Source: an uncultured Agrobacterium sp. (GTDB taxonomy: Bacteria; Pseudomonadota; Alphaproteobacteria; Rhizobiales; Rhizobiaceae). From it: a stretch of DNA of 64,000 nt. The position numbers were made by a program, and so were the translations under genes. The stretch covers positions 186,001 through 250,000 of the forward strand of contig CAJYTK010000017.1 of the NCBI GenBank assembly GCA_913777615.1. Direction: 5' to 3'. A model generated the notes under the pieces. That model made no database searches. It was not told the origin of the DNA and saw nothing but the letters and a program-made list of their open reading frames with translations. This document shows positions 45,607 to 54,872 of the stretch, piece by piece. The first letter of the stretch is position 1; each line of letters begins with the position of its first letter.

Positions 45607-46518
45607 ATGAGGCTGGTTGCGATCTTCAACCGCGATGGCGGAACGTTCAGGACCACCGATCTGGATGCCTATTGCGATCATACGCGAGACGTATTCTCCC
45701 AGGCGGGCCATGAGATTGAGTGCCGTCTCGTATCCGGCAAGGACATCGTTCAAGAGATGGAGCGTGCCGCCGATGAGTCGGGTTTGGACGGCCTCATTGC
45801 TGGCGGTGGGGACGGCACCATCTCCGCTGCTGCAGGGATTGCCTGGAAACATGGCATTGCGCTCGGCGTGGTGCCGGCTGGTACCATGAACCTTTTTGCG
45901 AGATCGCTGAAGCTGCCGCTCGATATCTGGCAAGCGGTCGATACCCTGGCGACCGGCCACGTTCAGAACGTGGACATCGCCAGCGCCAATGGCCACCCGT
46001 TCGTCCATCAGTTCTCAGCCGGTCTGCATGCGCGCATGGTGCGCTATCGCGATCGGATGGAATACGCCTCACGCCTTGGCAAAATCCGCGCCAACATCCG
46101 TGCCGCCCTCGGTGTCGTTCTCAATCCGCCTGTTTTCGACGTGGAATTCACGGTTGCCGGAGAGACGCAACGCCGGCACGTCTGCGCGATCTCCGCGTCC
46201 AACAATGAGTTCGGTCCGAACCCGCTACTGGTTGCCGACGACATTACCCAAGGCCGCCTCGGCTTCTATCTGGCCGAGGCGCTGACGCCCTCAGGCGTGG
46301 CGCGCCTGGCAATCGATATCCTGCGTGGTAAGCTGAAGGAAAACGCGGCAGTGACGGCCATGGCGGTCGAAAGTGTCGAGCTCCATTTTCCCAAGCGACG
46401 GCATGATGTGCGCTGCGTCATCGACGGCGAACTGCGTCCTATGAAGCGCGACGTGATGCTTAAGATTCACGCTGGCGAGTTGAAGGTGATCGTCGCAAAG
46501 GATTCATCCAACGTTTGA
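45607..46518 (+). CDS. Diacylglycerol/lipid kinase family protein
   Basis: 303-residue cytoplasmic kinase with the DAGK catalytic motif IAGGGDGTISAAAG (about residues 64-77) and the downstream VVPAGTMNLFARSL block. Family members phosphorylate diacylglycerol or other lipids and sphingoid bases (DgkB, YegS). The lipid substrate is unknown. It starts the plus-strand group that continues into the aminotransferase after 79 bases. Confidence 0.9.
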   Translation: MRLVAIFNRDGGTFRTTDLDAYCDHTRDVFSQAGHEIECRLVSGKDIVQEMERAADESGLDGLIAGGGDGTISAAAGIAWKHGIALGVVPAGTMNLFARSLKLPLDIWQAVDTLATGHVQNVDIASANGHPFVHQFSAGLHARMVRYRDRMEYASRLGKIRANIRAALGVVLNPPVFDVEFTVAGETQRRHVCAISASNNEFGPNPLLVADDITQGRLGFYLAEALTPSGVARLAIDILRGKLKENAAVTAMAVESVELHFPKRRHDVRCVIDGELRPMKRDVMLKIHAGELKVIVAKDSSNV

Positions 46519-46597
46519 TATCGTCGCCCGGCAGTGGCTTGCAAAATAGAAAGCCAGCCGCCATGCTTGCTTGCAGCAGTCCATGGAGCATGTAGGC

Positions 46598-47968
46598 ATG
46601 AACGATATTTCCAGGTCGATTTCGAACCTTGCCGCAATCGATGCCGCGCATCATCTTCATCCCTTCTCGGACATGGGAAAGCTGAATGCCTCAGGCACGC
46701 GCATCATAGAGCGTGGGGAAGGCGTCTTCATCTATGACAGCACGGGCAAGAAATATCTGGACGCATTCGCCGGCCTCTGGTGTGTCAATATCGGTTACGG
46801 ACGCCGCGAAATTGTCGATGCCGTAGCGCGGCAGATGAACGAGTTGCCTTATTACAATGCATTTTTCGGCACGACCACGCCGCCAGCCGCATTGCTTGCC
46901 CAGAAGATAGCTTCCCATGCCGGGCCGACGATGAACCACGTGTTCTTCACCAATTCGGGCTCCGAAGCCACCGATACCTGGTTTCGCATGGCGCGTGTCT
47001 ATTGGAAGGCGCTTGGTTATCCCACCAAGACGAAGGTCATCTCGCGGCGCAATGGCTATCATGGCTCGACAGTTGCCGGCGCATCGCTTGGCGGCATGAC
47101 ATGGATGCATGAGCAGGGCAACCTTCCGATCGAAGGGGTAAGCCATATCGGCCAGCCCTACTGGTATGCCGAAGGCGGCGATCTCACCCCGGCAGAGTTC
47201 GGCGTAAAAATCGCCCGCGAACTGGACGCCAAAATCGACGAACTTGGAGAAGAAAACGTGGCCGCCTTCGTCGCCGAACCCATTCAGGGGGCAGGCGGTG
47301 TCATCGTGCCGCCGGAAACCTACTGGCCGGAGATCGTGCGTATCTGCAAGGCGCGCAATATCCTTTTGGTGTCCGATGAAGTCATCTGCGGCTTTGGGCG
47401 GCTAGGGTCCTGGTTCGGGTACCAGCATTTTGGTCATGCGCCGGATCTGGCGCCTATCGCCAAGGGCCTGTCATCCGGTTATCTGCCGATAGGGGGTGTG
47501 CTGGTGTCGGACCGTGTTGCGGATGTGATGCTGAACGAGGTCGGTGATTTCAACCATGGTTTCACCTATTCCGGCCATCCTGTCTGTGCCGCCGCTGCAC
47601 TCGAAAATCTCCGCATCATCGAAGACGAAGGGCTGGTCGAGCGGGTACGCGACGATATCGGTCCTTATTTCACGCAAGCCTGGCAGAGCCTGCTGGACCA
47701 TGACATGGTCGGGGAGGCTGCCAATGTCGGCCTTATGGGCGGCTTGCAGCTGACGGCTGACAAGGCAACGCGCAGGCGCTTCGAAAAGCCGGATGACATC
47801 GGCGTCATCGTTCGCAACCATTGCCTGGAAAACGGTCTGGTCATGCGCGCAACGGCGGATCGCATGCTGGCGTCTCCAGCCCTCGTCATCAGCCGTGCGG
47901 AGGTCGACCAGATAGTCGAAACCCTGCGCAACGGCTTGAACCATCTGCGCGATACAGTGAAGGCATAA
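46598..47968 (+). CDS. Class III aminotransferase
   Basis: 456-residue PLP enzyme of the omega-amino-acid/putrescine-pyruvate type. Features: the phosphate-binding TNSGSEATDTWFRMARVY near residue 113, the aspartate in LLVSDEVICGFGR, and the PLP lysine in PIAKGLSSGYLPIGG near residue 287. GGAG nine bases before the ATG at 46598; an earlier ATG at 46571 is less likely. Substrate likely a diamine or beta-amino acid. The next gene starts two bases after the stop. Confidence 0.9.
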   Translation: MNDISRSISNLAAIDAAHHLHPFSDMGKLNASGTRIIERGEGVFIYDSTGKKYLDAFAGLWCVNIGYGRREIVDAVARQMNELPYYNAFFGTTTPPAALLAQKIASHAGPTMNHVFFTNSGSEATDTWFRMARVYWKALGYPTKTKVISRRNGYHGSTVAGASLGGMTWMHEQGNLPIEGVSHIGQPYWYAEGGDLTPAEFGVKIARELDAKIDELGEENVAAFVAEPIQGAGGVIVPPETYWPEIVRICKARNILLVSDEVICGFGRLGSWFGYQHFGHAPDLAPIAKGLSSGYLPIGGVLVSDRVADVMLNEVGDFNHGFTYSGHPVCAAAALENLRIIEDEGLVERVRDDIGPYFTQAWQSLLDHDMVGEAANVGLMGGLQLTADKATRRRFEKPDDIGVIVRNHCLENGLVMRATADRMLASPALVISRAEVDQIVETLRNGLNHLRDTVKA

Positions 47969-47970
47969 GC

Positions 47971-48441
47971 ATGGTAGAGCATAACCATCACTACACTGTC
48001 AAAGTGACGTGGACCGGTAACCGGGGCGCCGGCACGTCCGGCTACAGGGAGTATGACCGCGATCACGTGATTTCGGCGGAGGGAAAACCGGATATCGTCG
48101 GCTCGTCCGATCCTGCTTTCCGCGGCGATCCGAAGCGATGGAACCCGGAAGAATTGCTTCTCGCCTCCATCTCCGCCTGCCATAAGCTCTGGTATCTGCA
48201 TTTCTGTGCCGTATCAGGCGTTGTGGTGAGTGACTATGTCGACGAGCCGGAGGCCACCATGGTTTTGAAAAAGGATGGGGCGGGGAACTTCACTGAGGCA
48301 GTTCTAAAACCCGTAGTCACGCTCGCAAAAGGCGATCCGCAAACTGCGCAAGAGCTTCATGCAGAAGCGCACGACAAATGCTTCATCGCCGCCTCCGTCA
48401 ATTTCCCGATCCGGGTAGAGCCGACTATCAAAACGCTCTAA
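47971..48441 (+). CDS. OsmC-family peroxidase-like protein
   Basis: 156-residue OsmC/Ohr fold protein. Both redox cysteines are present: SACHKLWYLHFC near residue 68 and AHDKCFIAASVNFPI near residue 132. GAAGG eight bases before the ATG. Members reduce organic or fatty-acid hydroperoxides. It is co-transcribed with the aminotransferase. Its stop codon overlaps that of the convergent glycosyltransferase (shared CTAA at 48438-48441). Confidence 0.9.
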   Translation: MVEHNHHYTVKVTWTGNRGAGTSGYREYDRDHVISAEGKPDIVGSSDPAFRGDPKRWNPEELLLASISACHKLWYLHFCAVSGVVVSDYVDEPEATMVLKKDGAGNFTEAVLKPVVTLAKGDPQTAQELHAEAHDKCFIAASVNFPIRVEPTIKTL

Positions 48442-49931
48442 TTGGCTTGGGCCGTCTCGAGAGAATAATAAAACCTGTGGCTACGACCCGTGGCACCGTA
48501 GGGTACATTCACGTAGTGGACATCGGTGGGTGCAGGAAGTGAGACGCGCTCAGCAAGTGAAGCGAGTGCGTCCTTGAAATCCTCGGGACTTTCTCCGTCG
48601 TCAGTGGTATCCACCAACAGGATGACTGCACCAGCCGGCCAGATGGCAGGGACCGTCTCGATATCCGTGTCTGTCGTCAGCACCATGGAATCGGGAAACT
48701 GGATTTTCAGGTTTCCACCCGCAAGCCCGCCGAACGCGATGACATAGTCGGGTTTGAGCGGCCCGTCATGGCGCAGAGTTTCGGCAAATCCTTTGTAGGG
48801 GATATGAATGAGCGAGTATCGCTCGAAATGAGGAGAGATCAGACCCCGCGTCAGGAGAACGGCGAGGAAACCTATGGCGAGCGTAAAGGTGGAGGCTAGC
48901 ATCGGCTTGAGCTTACGCTCGCCCGACAAATCTGCAGCCTGCACTTTCAGACAGAGATAGAGCGGCCAAAGCAACACATAAACGGCGAGCCATTTTTGCC
49001 GCATATGCGTGACGCCCATTGCAAAGACAAGCATCAGCACGAAAATCATTGAAAAGAGAATGATGCGCCCGACGAGGCGGGTAGACTGATCGCTTGCCCG
49101 GATAATCGCTTTGAGATCGCGGAAATAAAGTACAGCACCAATTGTCGTCGGCAGCGCCACGCCTTTCAGGAAGGCAAGCAGCAGATCGAGAGCCCCATCG
49201 ATGGCATAGAGCGTGGCGCTATCGCTGACGTCGCGCATTTCCTTCGCGGTCTGCGTCGTGGCGATATCGAAATGATTCATGACCCAGAGACAGTGCGGAA
49301 GGACAAGCGTAACAGCTGCTCCGATCGTCAAGAGCATGCGCCAATCGAAAAGCCGCTGACGCAGATCCTTATCCATGGCGATAGCAATGACGGCCGCAAT
49401 AGGAACGAGGACGAAATTGTATTTGGCAATCGCGCCGATGCCAATGGCAAGTCCCGTCAGAAGGTACCCACCTGTGCTGGGTGTCTTGAGCGTTGCGAAA
49501 AGCGCGTAGGCAAACAAGGCGACGGACGCCAGCGCCAGAACCGTATGGGTCAAATCCCTCTGCGCCATGACAAAGATTGTCGGCATTGTCAGTACGCCAA
49601 GCGTCGCAATGTTGGCCAGAGTCCTGTCGCGCAGCAACAGCCTGGCCGTTAGCCAAAAGAACAGGCAACAGAGGAAAAGCAATCCATTCTTCAGCAGGCT
49701 GAGCGAGGCGATCGACGGGCCGACGAGCCCGTTTACGCCATGTTGCAGCCAGGTGTAGAGGAAGGGTTGAGATCCGTATCCGAGCAGCAGATGCTGAGAC
49801 AGAAGAGCCTGCTGGGTTTCATCGATCTCCAAAGCCGACGAGCGGAGAATACGGACGACGAATGCAAGCAGGAAATATCCTGCAATCAGGATCAGTGTTG
49901 AATCGAGATTGCGGGATAAAACCTTGCGCAT
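48438..49931 (-). CDS. GT39/ArnT-like membrane glycosyltransferase
   Basis: 497-residue integral membrane protein with about ten helices. After helix 1 it has the GT39 acidic block SALEIDETQQALLS (Asp/Glu near residue 35) and WLQHGVNGL. Such enzymes move a sugar from a polyprenyl-phosphate carrier to lipid A, a protein or another surface acceptor at the outer face of the inner membrane. The start at 49931 is four bases after the stop of the GT2 gene, which probably makes the carrier-linked sugar. Confidence 0.88.
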   Translation of the reverse strand: MRKVLSRNLDSTLILIAGYFLLAFVVRILRSSALEIDETQQALLSQHLLLGYGSQPFLYTWLQHGVNGLVGPSIASLSLLKNGLLFLCCLFFWLTARLLLRDRTLANIATLGVLTMPTIFVMAQRDLTHTVLALASVALFAYALFATLKTPSTGGYLLTGLAIGIGAIAKYNFVLVPIAAVIAIAMDKDLRQRLFDWRMLLTIGAAVTLVLPHCLWVMNHFDIATTQTAKEMRDVSDSATLYAIDGALDLLLAFLKGVALPTTIGAVLYFRDLKAIIRASDQSTRLVGRIILFSMIFVLMLVFAMGVTHMRQKWLAVYVLLWPLYLCLKVQAADLSGERKLKPMLASTFTLAIGFLAVLLTRGLISPHFERYSLIHIPYKGFAETLRHDGPLKPDYVIAFGGLAGGNLKIQFPDSMVLTTDTDIETVPAIWPAGAVILLVDTTDDGESPEDFKDALASLAERVSLPAPTDVHYVNVPYGATGRSHRFYYSLETAQAN

Positions 49932-49935
49932 CAGG

Positions 49936-50946
49936 TCACGTCTCGTCTGAGGTAAAGGTTTTGCTGACGATGTAATTCGGCGTCCGATCGTCGCGGTAGT
50001 AGAGGCGGGCAATCATTTCGGCCAGAATGCCTGTGGTGATGAACTGCATGGAGGAGAGCGATAGAACCACACCGACCATAAGCAGCGGGCGTGTTCCGAT
50101 GTCGTTGCCGAGGATGAATTTGTCGATGAAAAGGTAGGTCATGATGACGCCGGCAAGAGCGCCGAGCCCGAGCCCGAGAGAGCCAAAGAAATGTCCGGGC
50201 CGCGCCTTGTAGCGCATGAAGAACATGACCGATAGAAGATCGAGAATGACGCGGAAAGTGCGCGAAATGCCATATTTCGATGTCCCGAACTGACGCGCAT
50301 GATGCGTCACGGCCATTTCGCCGATCCGGCTGCTCGGCACCACGCCAGCCACCCAGGCGGGAATGAATCGATGCATCTCCCCCATCAGCTTCACCTGCTT
50401 GATGACGGACGTGCGGTAAATCTTCAGGCTGCAGCCATAATCGTGCAGGCGCACACCGGTGATGCGACCGATCAGCCGGTTTGCAATCCACGACGGGATC
50501 TTGCGCAGCATCAGACCGTCCTGCCTGTTCTTGCGCCAGCCGACAAGAAGATCGAGTTCACGGCGCTCGAGTTCGGATACCAGCATGGGAATATCCTTGG
50601 GATCGTTTTGCAGATCACCATCGAGTGTGGCGATCAGCCGGCCCCTTGCCGTGTCTATGCCAGCCTGCATCGCTGCGGTCTGACCGAAATTGCGCTGAAG
50701 CGCAACGATCTTGAGATCAAGCCCATCGCGGCCGAGATAGGACTTGGCGTTAACGATCGTTGCATCTGTGCTGCCATCATCCACCAGGATGAGTTCCCAA
50801 CTGGCACTGAAGCTTGCCATTGCGTCGACAACGCGCTCTATCAGAGGGCCGACGCTCTCTTGCTCATTGAAAATCGGCACGACAAGCGATAATTCCGGGG
50901 CTGTATCCATCGGACTCTCGCTTCGAAGGGCTGTCATAGTCGGCAC
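49936..50946 (-). CDS. GT2 polyprenyl-phosphate sugar synthase
   Basis: 336-residue dolichol-phosphate-mannose-synthase type enzyme (GtrB/RgtE/ArnC group). The GT-A domain has VVPIFNEQESVGPL, the DDGSTD block and TLDGDLQNDPKDI (D-x-D equivalent); two C-terminal helices (about 240-265 and 280-305) anchor it. It would load a sugar onto undecaprenyl- or dodecaprenyl-phosphate for the adjacent GT39. In rhizobia the RgtE/RgtA-D system adds galacturonic acid to LPS; the same sugar here is only a guess. Confidence 0.9.
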   Translation of the reverse strand: MPTMTALRSESPMDTAPELSLVVPIFNEQESVGPLIERVVDAMASFSASWELILVDDGSTDATIVNAKSYLGRDGLDLKIVALQRNFGQTAAMQAGIDTARGRLIATLDGDLQNDPKDIPMLVSELERRELDLLVGWRKNRQDGLMLRKIPSWIANRLIGRITGVRLHDYGCSLKIYRTSVIKQVKLMGEMHRFIPAWVAGVVPSSRIGEMAVTHHARQFGTSKYGISRTFRVILDLLSVMFFMRYKARPGHFFGSLGLGLGALAGVIMTYLFIDKFILGNDIGTRPLLMVGVVLSLSSMQFITTGILAEMIARLYYRDDRTPNYIVSKTFTSDET

Positions 50947-51050
50947 GCAGGTTTCCCGGGTAAGATTTTGTTAACATGTTCTCTTGCGGGATATGCGCCA
51001 GAGCGCAAGTTGTCCAGTTAGGTCTCCGTTTGAAAGACAGTTCTCACAGG

Positions 51051-51986
51051 ATGAAACCGTTTGCGTTGCTTGCAGGCAACGCAATGACGCTCGGCATGGT
51101 GGTTGTCGTCATCGCCTATGCTGCTTTCATTCAATGGGCGTGGGGTTGGGCTACCATCTTCGGTCTGTGGTCCCACGCCGGCCTAGGCACGATTGCCCTT
51201 GCTCTGTCGCTTCTCGTCGCAACCTATGTTCTGCGCACCTGGCGCATTTACGATTACTTTTCCCAAGAAACGCGAGGCCGCTTCGCGACGCTGTTTCGCG
51301 TGGTTCAGCTTCACAACATACTCAACATCATGTTGCCGTTTCGAAGTGGCGAAACCAGTTTTCCGTTGCTGATGCGGCGAGAGTTCGGTGTCAACCTTGT
51401 TCGCGGAACCTCCGCACTGTTCGTTATGCGGCTCTTCGATCTGCATGCGCTTCTGGCGGCGGCCGCGCTGGGATGGGCCTTGGAGGAGGCAAGCATCTGG
51501 ATTTGGGTGGGCTGGATGGTCTTTCTGCTTCTGCCAGTCTTTGGATTTGCCGGGCGCCACATCGTCATCGGATTGATCCATCGAGCCGCGCCTTCAAAAC
51601 TCGTCAGGGTCATCGATGAGTTGCAGGCGGGGCTGCCGATAGACGCGCAAGCCTTTCTCAGGGCATGGGCTGCAACGCTCATCAACTGGTTCGTCAAGAT
51701 CGCCGTGTTAGCCTGGGTATTGATGCTGATGGGCGAGATCAGCCTTCCTGCAAGTTTTGGCGGAGCGCTTGGCGGTGAACTGTCTTCCGTACTGCCCGTA
51801 CACGCGCCGGGCGGTGTCGGCACCTATCCGGCGGGAATCACCGCAGGCGCGGTTGGCCTTGGAGCCGCCGCCGATGCCCAGGCACTGTCCGCTCTAGGCC
51901 AAGCTGCCGTGAACGTGCACCTGCTCGTTATCTTGTCTTCTCTGATTGGAACGGCTCTCGCGCTCTTTGTACCGACACGAAAGTAG
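51051..51986 (+). CDS. Flippase-like LPG-synthase transmembrane protein
   Basis: 311-residue membrane protein with about eight helices of the UPF0104/YbhN/AglD family: LRTWRIYDYFS, NILNIMLPFRSGETSFPLL and the C-terminal SSVLPVHAPGGVGTYPAGI. Members flip or hold polyprenyl-linked or phospholipid substrates. It is divergent from the two glycosyltransferases, with a 104-base shared control region, so the three probably form one lipid-linked sugar transfer unit. The start at 51051 is preferred; no ribosome site is clear. Confidence 0.85.
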   Translation: MKPFALLAGNAMTLGMVVVVIAYAAFIQWAWGWATIFGLWSHAGLGTIALALSLLVATYVLRTWRIYDYFSQETRGRFATLFRVVQLHNILNIMLPFRSGETSFPLLMRREFGVNLVRGTSALFVMRLFDLHALLAAAALGWALEEASIWIWVGWMVFLLLPVFGFAGRHIVIGLIHRAAPSKLVRVIDELQAGLPIDAQAFLRAWAATLINWFVKIAVLAWVLMLMGEISLPASFGGALGGELSSVLPVHAPGGVGTYPAGITAGAVGLGAAADAQALSALGQAAVNVHLLVILSSLIGTALALFVPTRK

Positions 51987-51997
51987 CGCCAGAAGAC

Positions 51998-53503
51998 CTA
52001 CTGAAACGCCGTTTCGTAAAAGCTTCTGAGCTTGCGTGAATGAAGCGTTTCCGTTGGCATGGCCGCAAGTTTCTGGACGGCACGAATGCCAATCTGCAGA
52101 TGCTGCGCCACCTGTGTGCGATAGAATTCCGTCGCCATGCCGGGAAGCTTCAACTCGCCATGCAATGGCTTGTCGGAAACACACAGAAGGGTGCCGTAGG
52201 GCACGCGGAAGCGGAAGCCGTTGGCCGCAATGGTTGCCGATTCCATATCGAGCGCAATCGCGCGCGATTGGGACAGACGCTTTACCGGTCCGGCCTGATC
52301 ACGCAGTTCCCAGTTTCGGTTGTCGATCGTCGCAACCGTCCCGGTCCGCATGATCCTCTTCAGCTCGAAGCCTTCATAACCCGTGACTTCCTCCACCGCG
52401 CCTTCCAGCGCAAGCTGCACTTCGGCAAGAGCCGGGATCGGTACCCATACGGGCAGGTCGTCGTCTAGCACGTGGTCTTCGCGCACATAGGCATGGGCCA
52501 GCACGTAATCGCCCAGACGCTGACTGTTGCGCAAGCCCGCGCAATGGCCGACCATCAGCCAGGCGTGTGGACGCAGCACGGCGATATGGTCGGTGATCGT
52601 CTTGGCATTGGAGGGCCCGACGCCGATGTTGACCAGCGTTATGCCTGCATGCCCTTTCTTCTTCAGATGGTAGGCCGGCATTTGTGGCAGACGCCCAAGC
52701 GTCGTATCGCTCTCGGGCCGGTCCGATCCGGCATGAGTGATGATGTTGCCGGGCTCGACGAAGGCGGTATAGCCGTCACCACCGTCTGCCATCAGCTTGC
52801 GCGCCCATGCGGCGAACTCGTCAATGTAGAACTGGTAGTTGGTGAACAGAACGAAGTTCTGGAAGTGGTTTGGGCTCGTTGCCGTGTAGTGGCTTAGCCG
52901 TGCCAGCGAGTAGTCGATGCGCTGCGCCGTGAAAGGAGCAAGCGGCGCCGGCTCGCCCGGAACCTGATCGTACTCACCATTGGCTATCAGATCGTCGGTG
53001 TTGTTCAAATCCGGCGTATCGAATAGATCGCGAAGCGGGACGTCAGACAGTGAAGAGGCCGCAGAGGCTTCCACATATGCTCCTTCGCCAAAGGCGAAGT
53101 GGAGCGGAATAGGCGTCGCCGATTCCGAAACGGTCACGTGAACGCCGTGGTTCTTGATCAGGAGGCCGAGCTGTTCCTTGAGATAATGGCGAAAAAGCTG
53201 CGGTCGGGTAATCGTGGTAGTATAGACACCAGGCGAGGTGACATGGCCATAGGAGAGGCGCGAGTCGACATGTCCGAATGTCGACGTCTCCATGCTGACC
53301 TGCGGATAGCAGGCGCGGTAGCGACCCTCGATGGGCGCGCCCTTGGCAAGATCGGTAAAGGATTTGATGAGGAAATCGGTGTTGCGATCATAGAGCGCCG
53401 TCAGCGCCTCCACGGCTTCTTTCGGATCATCAAAAGTCCGCGGTGCGAAAGGCTCGGGCGTTATGAAGGCGAGGGGCGGAATCGTGTGCTTTGCTATTGT
53501 CAT
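51998..53503 (-). CDS. amn: AMP nucleosidase
   Basis: 501-residue enzyme that splits AMP to adenine and ribose 5-phosphate in purine balance. The C-terminal two thirds have the nucleoside-phosphorylase fold: GVGPSNAKTITDHIAVLRPH (about residues 317-336), MVGHCAGLRN, and the ribose-binding DMESATIAANGF. The N-terminal domain is the amn regulatory region. Length is typical. Confidence 0.95.
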   Translation of the reverse strand: MTIAKHTIPPLAFITPEPFAPRTFDDPKEAVEALTALYDRNTDFLIKSFTDLAKGAPIEGRYRACYPQVSMETSTFGHVDSRLSYGHVTSPGVYTTTITRPQLFRHYLKEQLGLLIKNHGVHVTVSESATPIPLHFAFGEGAYVEASAASSLSDVPLRDLFDTPDLNNTDDLIANGEYDQVPGEPAPLAPFTAQRIDYSLARLSHYTATSPNHFQNFVLFTNYQFYIDEFAAWARKLMADGGDGYTAFVEPGNIITHAGSDRPESDTTLGRLPQMPAYHLKKKGHAGITLVNIGVGPSNAKTITDHIAVLRPHAWLMVGHCAGLRNSQRLGDYVLAHAYVREDHVLDDDLPVWVPIPALAEVQLALEGAVEEVTGYEGFELKRIMRTGTVATIDNRNWELRDQAGPVKRLSQSRAIALDMESATIAANGFRFRVPYGTLLCVSDKPLHGELKLPGMATEFYRTQVAQHLQIGIRAVQKLAAMPTETLHSRKLRSFYETAFQ

Positions 53504-53582
53504 GGCTCATTATAGGGAGCCTAGTTCGACAGGCAAGCGACAGAGATATGTGCGTTTTGAAAAATCCGTCAGAAAATTCGAC

Positions 53583-53756
53583 TCAGCTGACAGAGCCGCG
53601 CTGCAAGCTCATCAACAACACGAAGCCCGCGCCGTTGGAGGCGGGCCGTTGGTCCGTTTTATAGACGGCAAGGCCGGCGAATGGACCCAGAAACACCGAT
53701 GCCATGATGAACATCCGAAGTCCGGAGAGTAGCGCGTTAGCGATATTCTTGTTCAT
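53583..53756 (-). CDS. Small membrane protein, second of a linked pair
   Basis: 57 residues with one hydrophobic helix at about 14-32 and a C-terminal KTDQRPASNGAGF segment. No family recognised. Start at 53756 with GAGG six bases upstream; a four-codon longer form starts at 53768. It begins eight bases after the stop of the next small gene and is probably co-translated with it. Both lie upstream of, and opposite to, nothing else of similar strand except amn further down. Confidence 0.6.
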   Translation of the reverse strand: MNKNIANALLSGLRMFIMASVFLGPFAGLAVYKTDQRPASNGAGFVLLMSLQRGSVS

Positions 53757-53764
53757 CTCGCGCC

Positions 53765-53935
53765 TCACAAGGTGACGTGGCAGCTGGGTGAATACCCATG
53801 CTGGCAGGTGTAGGCGGTGCCGACGCTGATGCGCTGGAAGCTGCGGTTAGGATTGACAACAAGAGCAGCGAACGACATGGCGAAGATAGCCATCAGAAGA
53901 ACAATGATGCTGAAGCGACGTATCAAGATTGCCAT
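53765..53935 (-). CDS. Small secreted or membrane protein, first of a linked pair
   Basis: 56-residue frame MAILIRRFSIIVLLM... with a basic start, one hydrophobic helix (about 8-26) followed by a short tail holding two cysteines (AYTCQHGYSPSCHVTL) that could form a disulfide outside the cytoplasm. AGGGGA eight bases before the ATG at 53935 is a strong ribosome site. Below usual size cut-offs, so easily missed. No family recognised. Confidence 0.65.
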   Translation of the reverse strand: MAILIRRFSIIVLLMAIFAMSFAALVVNPNRSFQRISVGTAYTCQHGYSPSCHVTL

Positions 53936-54570
53936 GCCCATTTCCCCTTACTGTTGTCCTGTCCCGTAATCTGGACATGACATTGCCACAGTTGGACTGA
54001 ACCAACCCTGAGAGGCAGGTTCATGTGGGGTTCAGGGAGATTAACAGCTTTGCTTGCCGTACTCATGGAGGCAGCTCTGAGCATCGTGAGGCGTAATAGG
54101 TGCGCCTATCCCTGCCGTCACCTCGATAGAATACCGTCCCTGTGCCGCTGGGGGCGGGCATCTTGCCTCTTGAGAGATGGCAACGTTCCGAAGTGCGCTT
54201 TCCGATCGCGCGCGGTTTGCCAGGCGAGGGATACACTTCGTTATTTCTACTTCGGACAGACGTACCTATGGCGGCTTTCAGTCGGTGTTACGGCGTTGGA
54301 CCGAATGCCCGAAATCGAAAACGTCGTTCGTGTGTTGAAGGGTGCAACCAGGAGCGCCATGGAACAGGCATCGGGACTCTACTCGCCCTCGGGGAGTGAG
54401 GCTTGCGAAGGAGATGGCCCACCTTAACAAAGCGGTGCTCTATGGCAGTCAGCACAGATACACATTGGATCCCGCCAAGGCTTCGTCGTCACAAAAATCA
54501 GGCCGGATGGCTTTCGGCAGGGGGCTTGATGGTTATGACATGAGGCTCGCAGCGTATCTATTCTTACAAC
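53936..54570. other. Unassigned stretch with broken open frames
   Basis: 635 bases. Two overlapping plus-strand frames (54023-54427 and 54142-54399) lack ribosome sites and recognisable domains. It may be a decayed gene or structured RNA; I cannot decide. Confidence 0.4.
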
Positions 54571-54597
54571 GAAAAAGGCGCCAGAACATGGCGCCTA
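54571..54597 (-). terminator. Terminator after the small basic protein
   Basis: AGGCGCC / GGCGCCT with a seven-base loop, then TTTTTC on the minus strand, 54 bases after the stop. Confidence 0.85.
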
Positions 54598-54650
54598 CTG
54601 AACCAGCGAGTGTCGGCGTCAGCCATCTCTCGATTGTGGATTCTGCACGG

Positions 54651-54872
54651 TCAGGCGCGTGCTTTGACTTTTTTCTTGGCCGGCGCGGGTGGCGTGACCA
54701 TCACGGTCTCTGCTTCGCGTGCCAGGCGCGCTTCACGCAGGCGTTCTGTCTTCTTCAGGCGCTGTGCGGTTTCCGCAGCCAGGATCTGAGAAACGGCATC
54801 GTTGGTTGCTGTGGCTTTTTGCTGAGGGGTTAGTTTGCCGGGCTTGAAGAATTCATCTTTCGTAGCGGTCAT
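54651..54872 (-). CDS. Small conserved basic protein
   Basis: 73 residues, no signal or membrane segment: a helical middle (AVSQILAAETAQRLKKTERL) and a lysine-rich tail (PAKKKVKARA). AAAGGG eight bases before the ATG. It follows rpsU on the same strand and its basic tail suggests RNA or nucleic-acid contact, but no function is known to me. Confidence 0.75.
   Translation of the reverse strand: MTATKDEFFKPGKLTPQQKATATNDAVSQILAAETAQRLKKTERLREARLAREAETVMVTPPAPAKKKVKARA

Noticed and set aside
45454-46008. 184-codon minus frame opposite the lipid kinase
   Set aside because: Shadow of the lipid kinase gene; it does not explain the minus-strand terminator at 45403-45437.
54023-54427. 134-codon plus frame in the unassigned stretch
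   Set aside because: No ribosome site, no recognised domain and odd Cys/Arg composition; kept only as part of an unassigned region.
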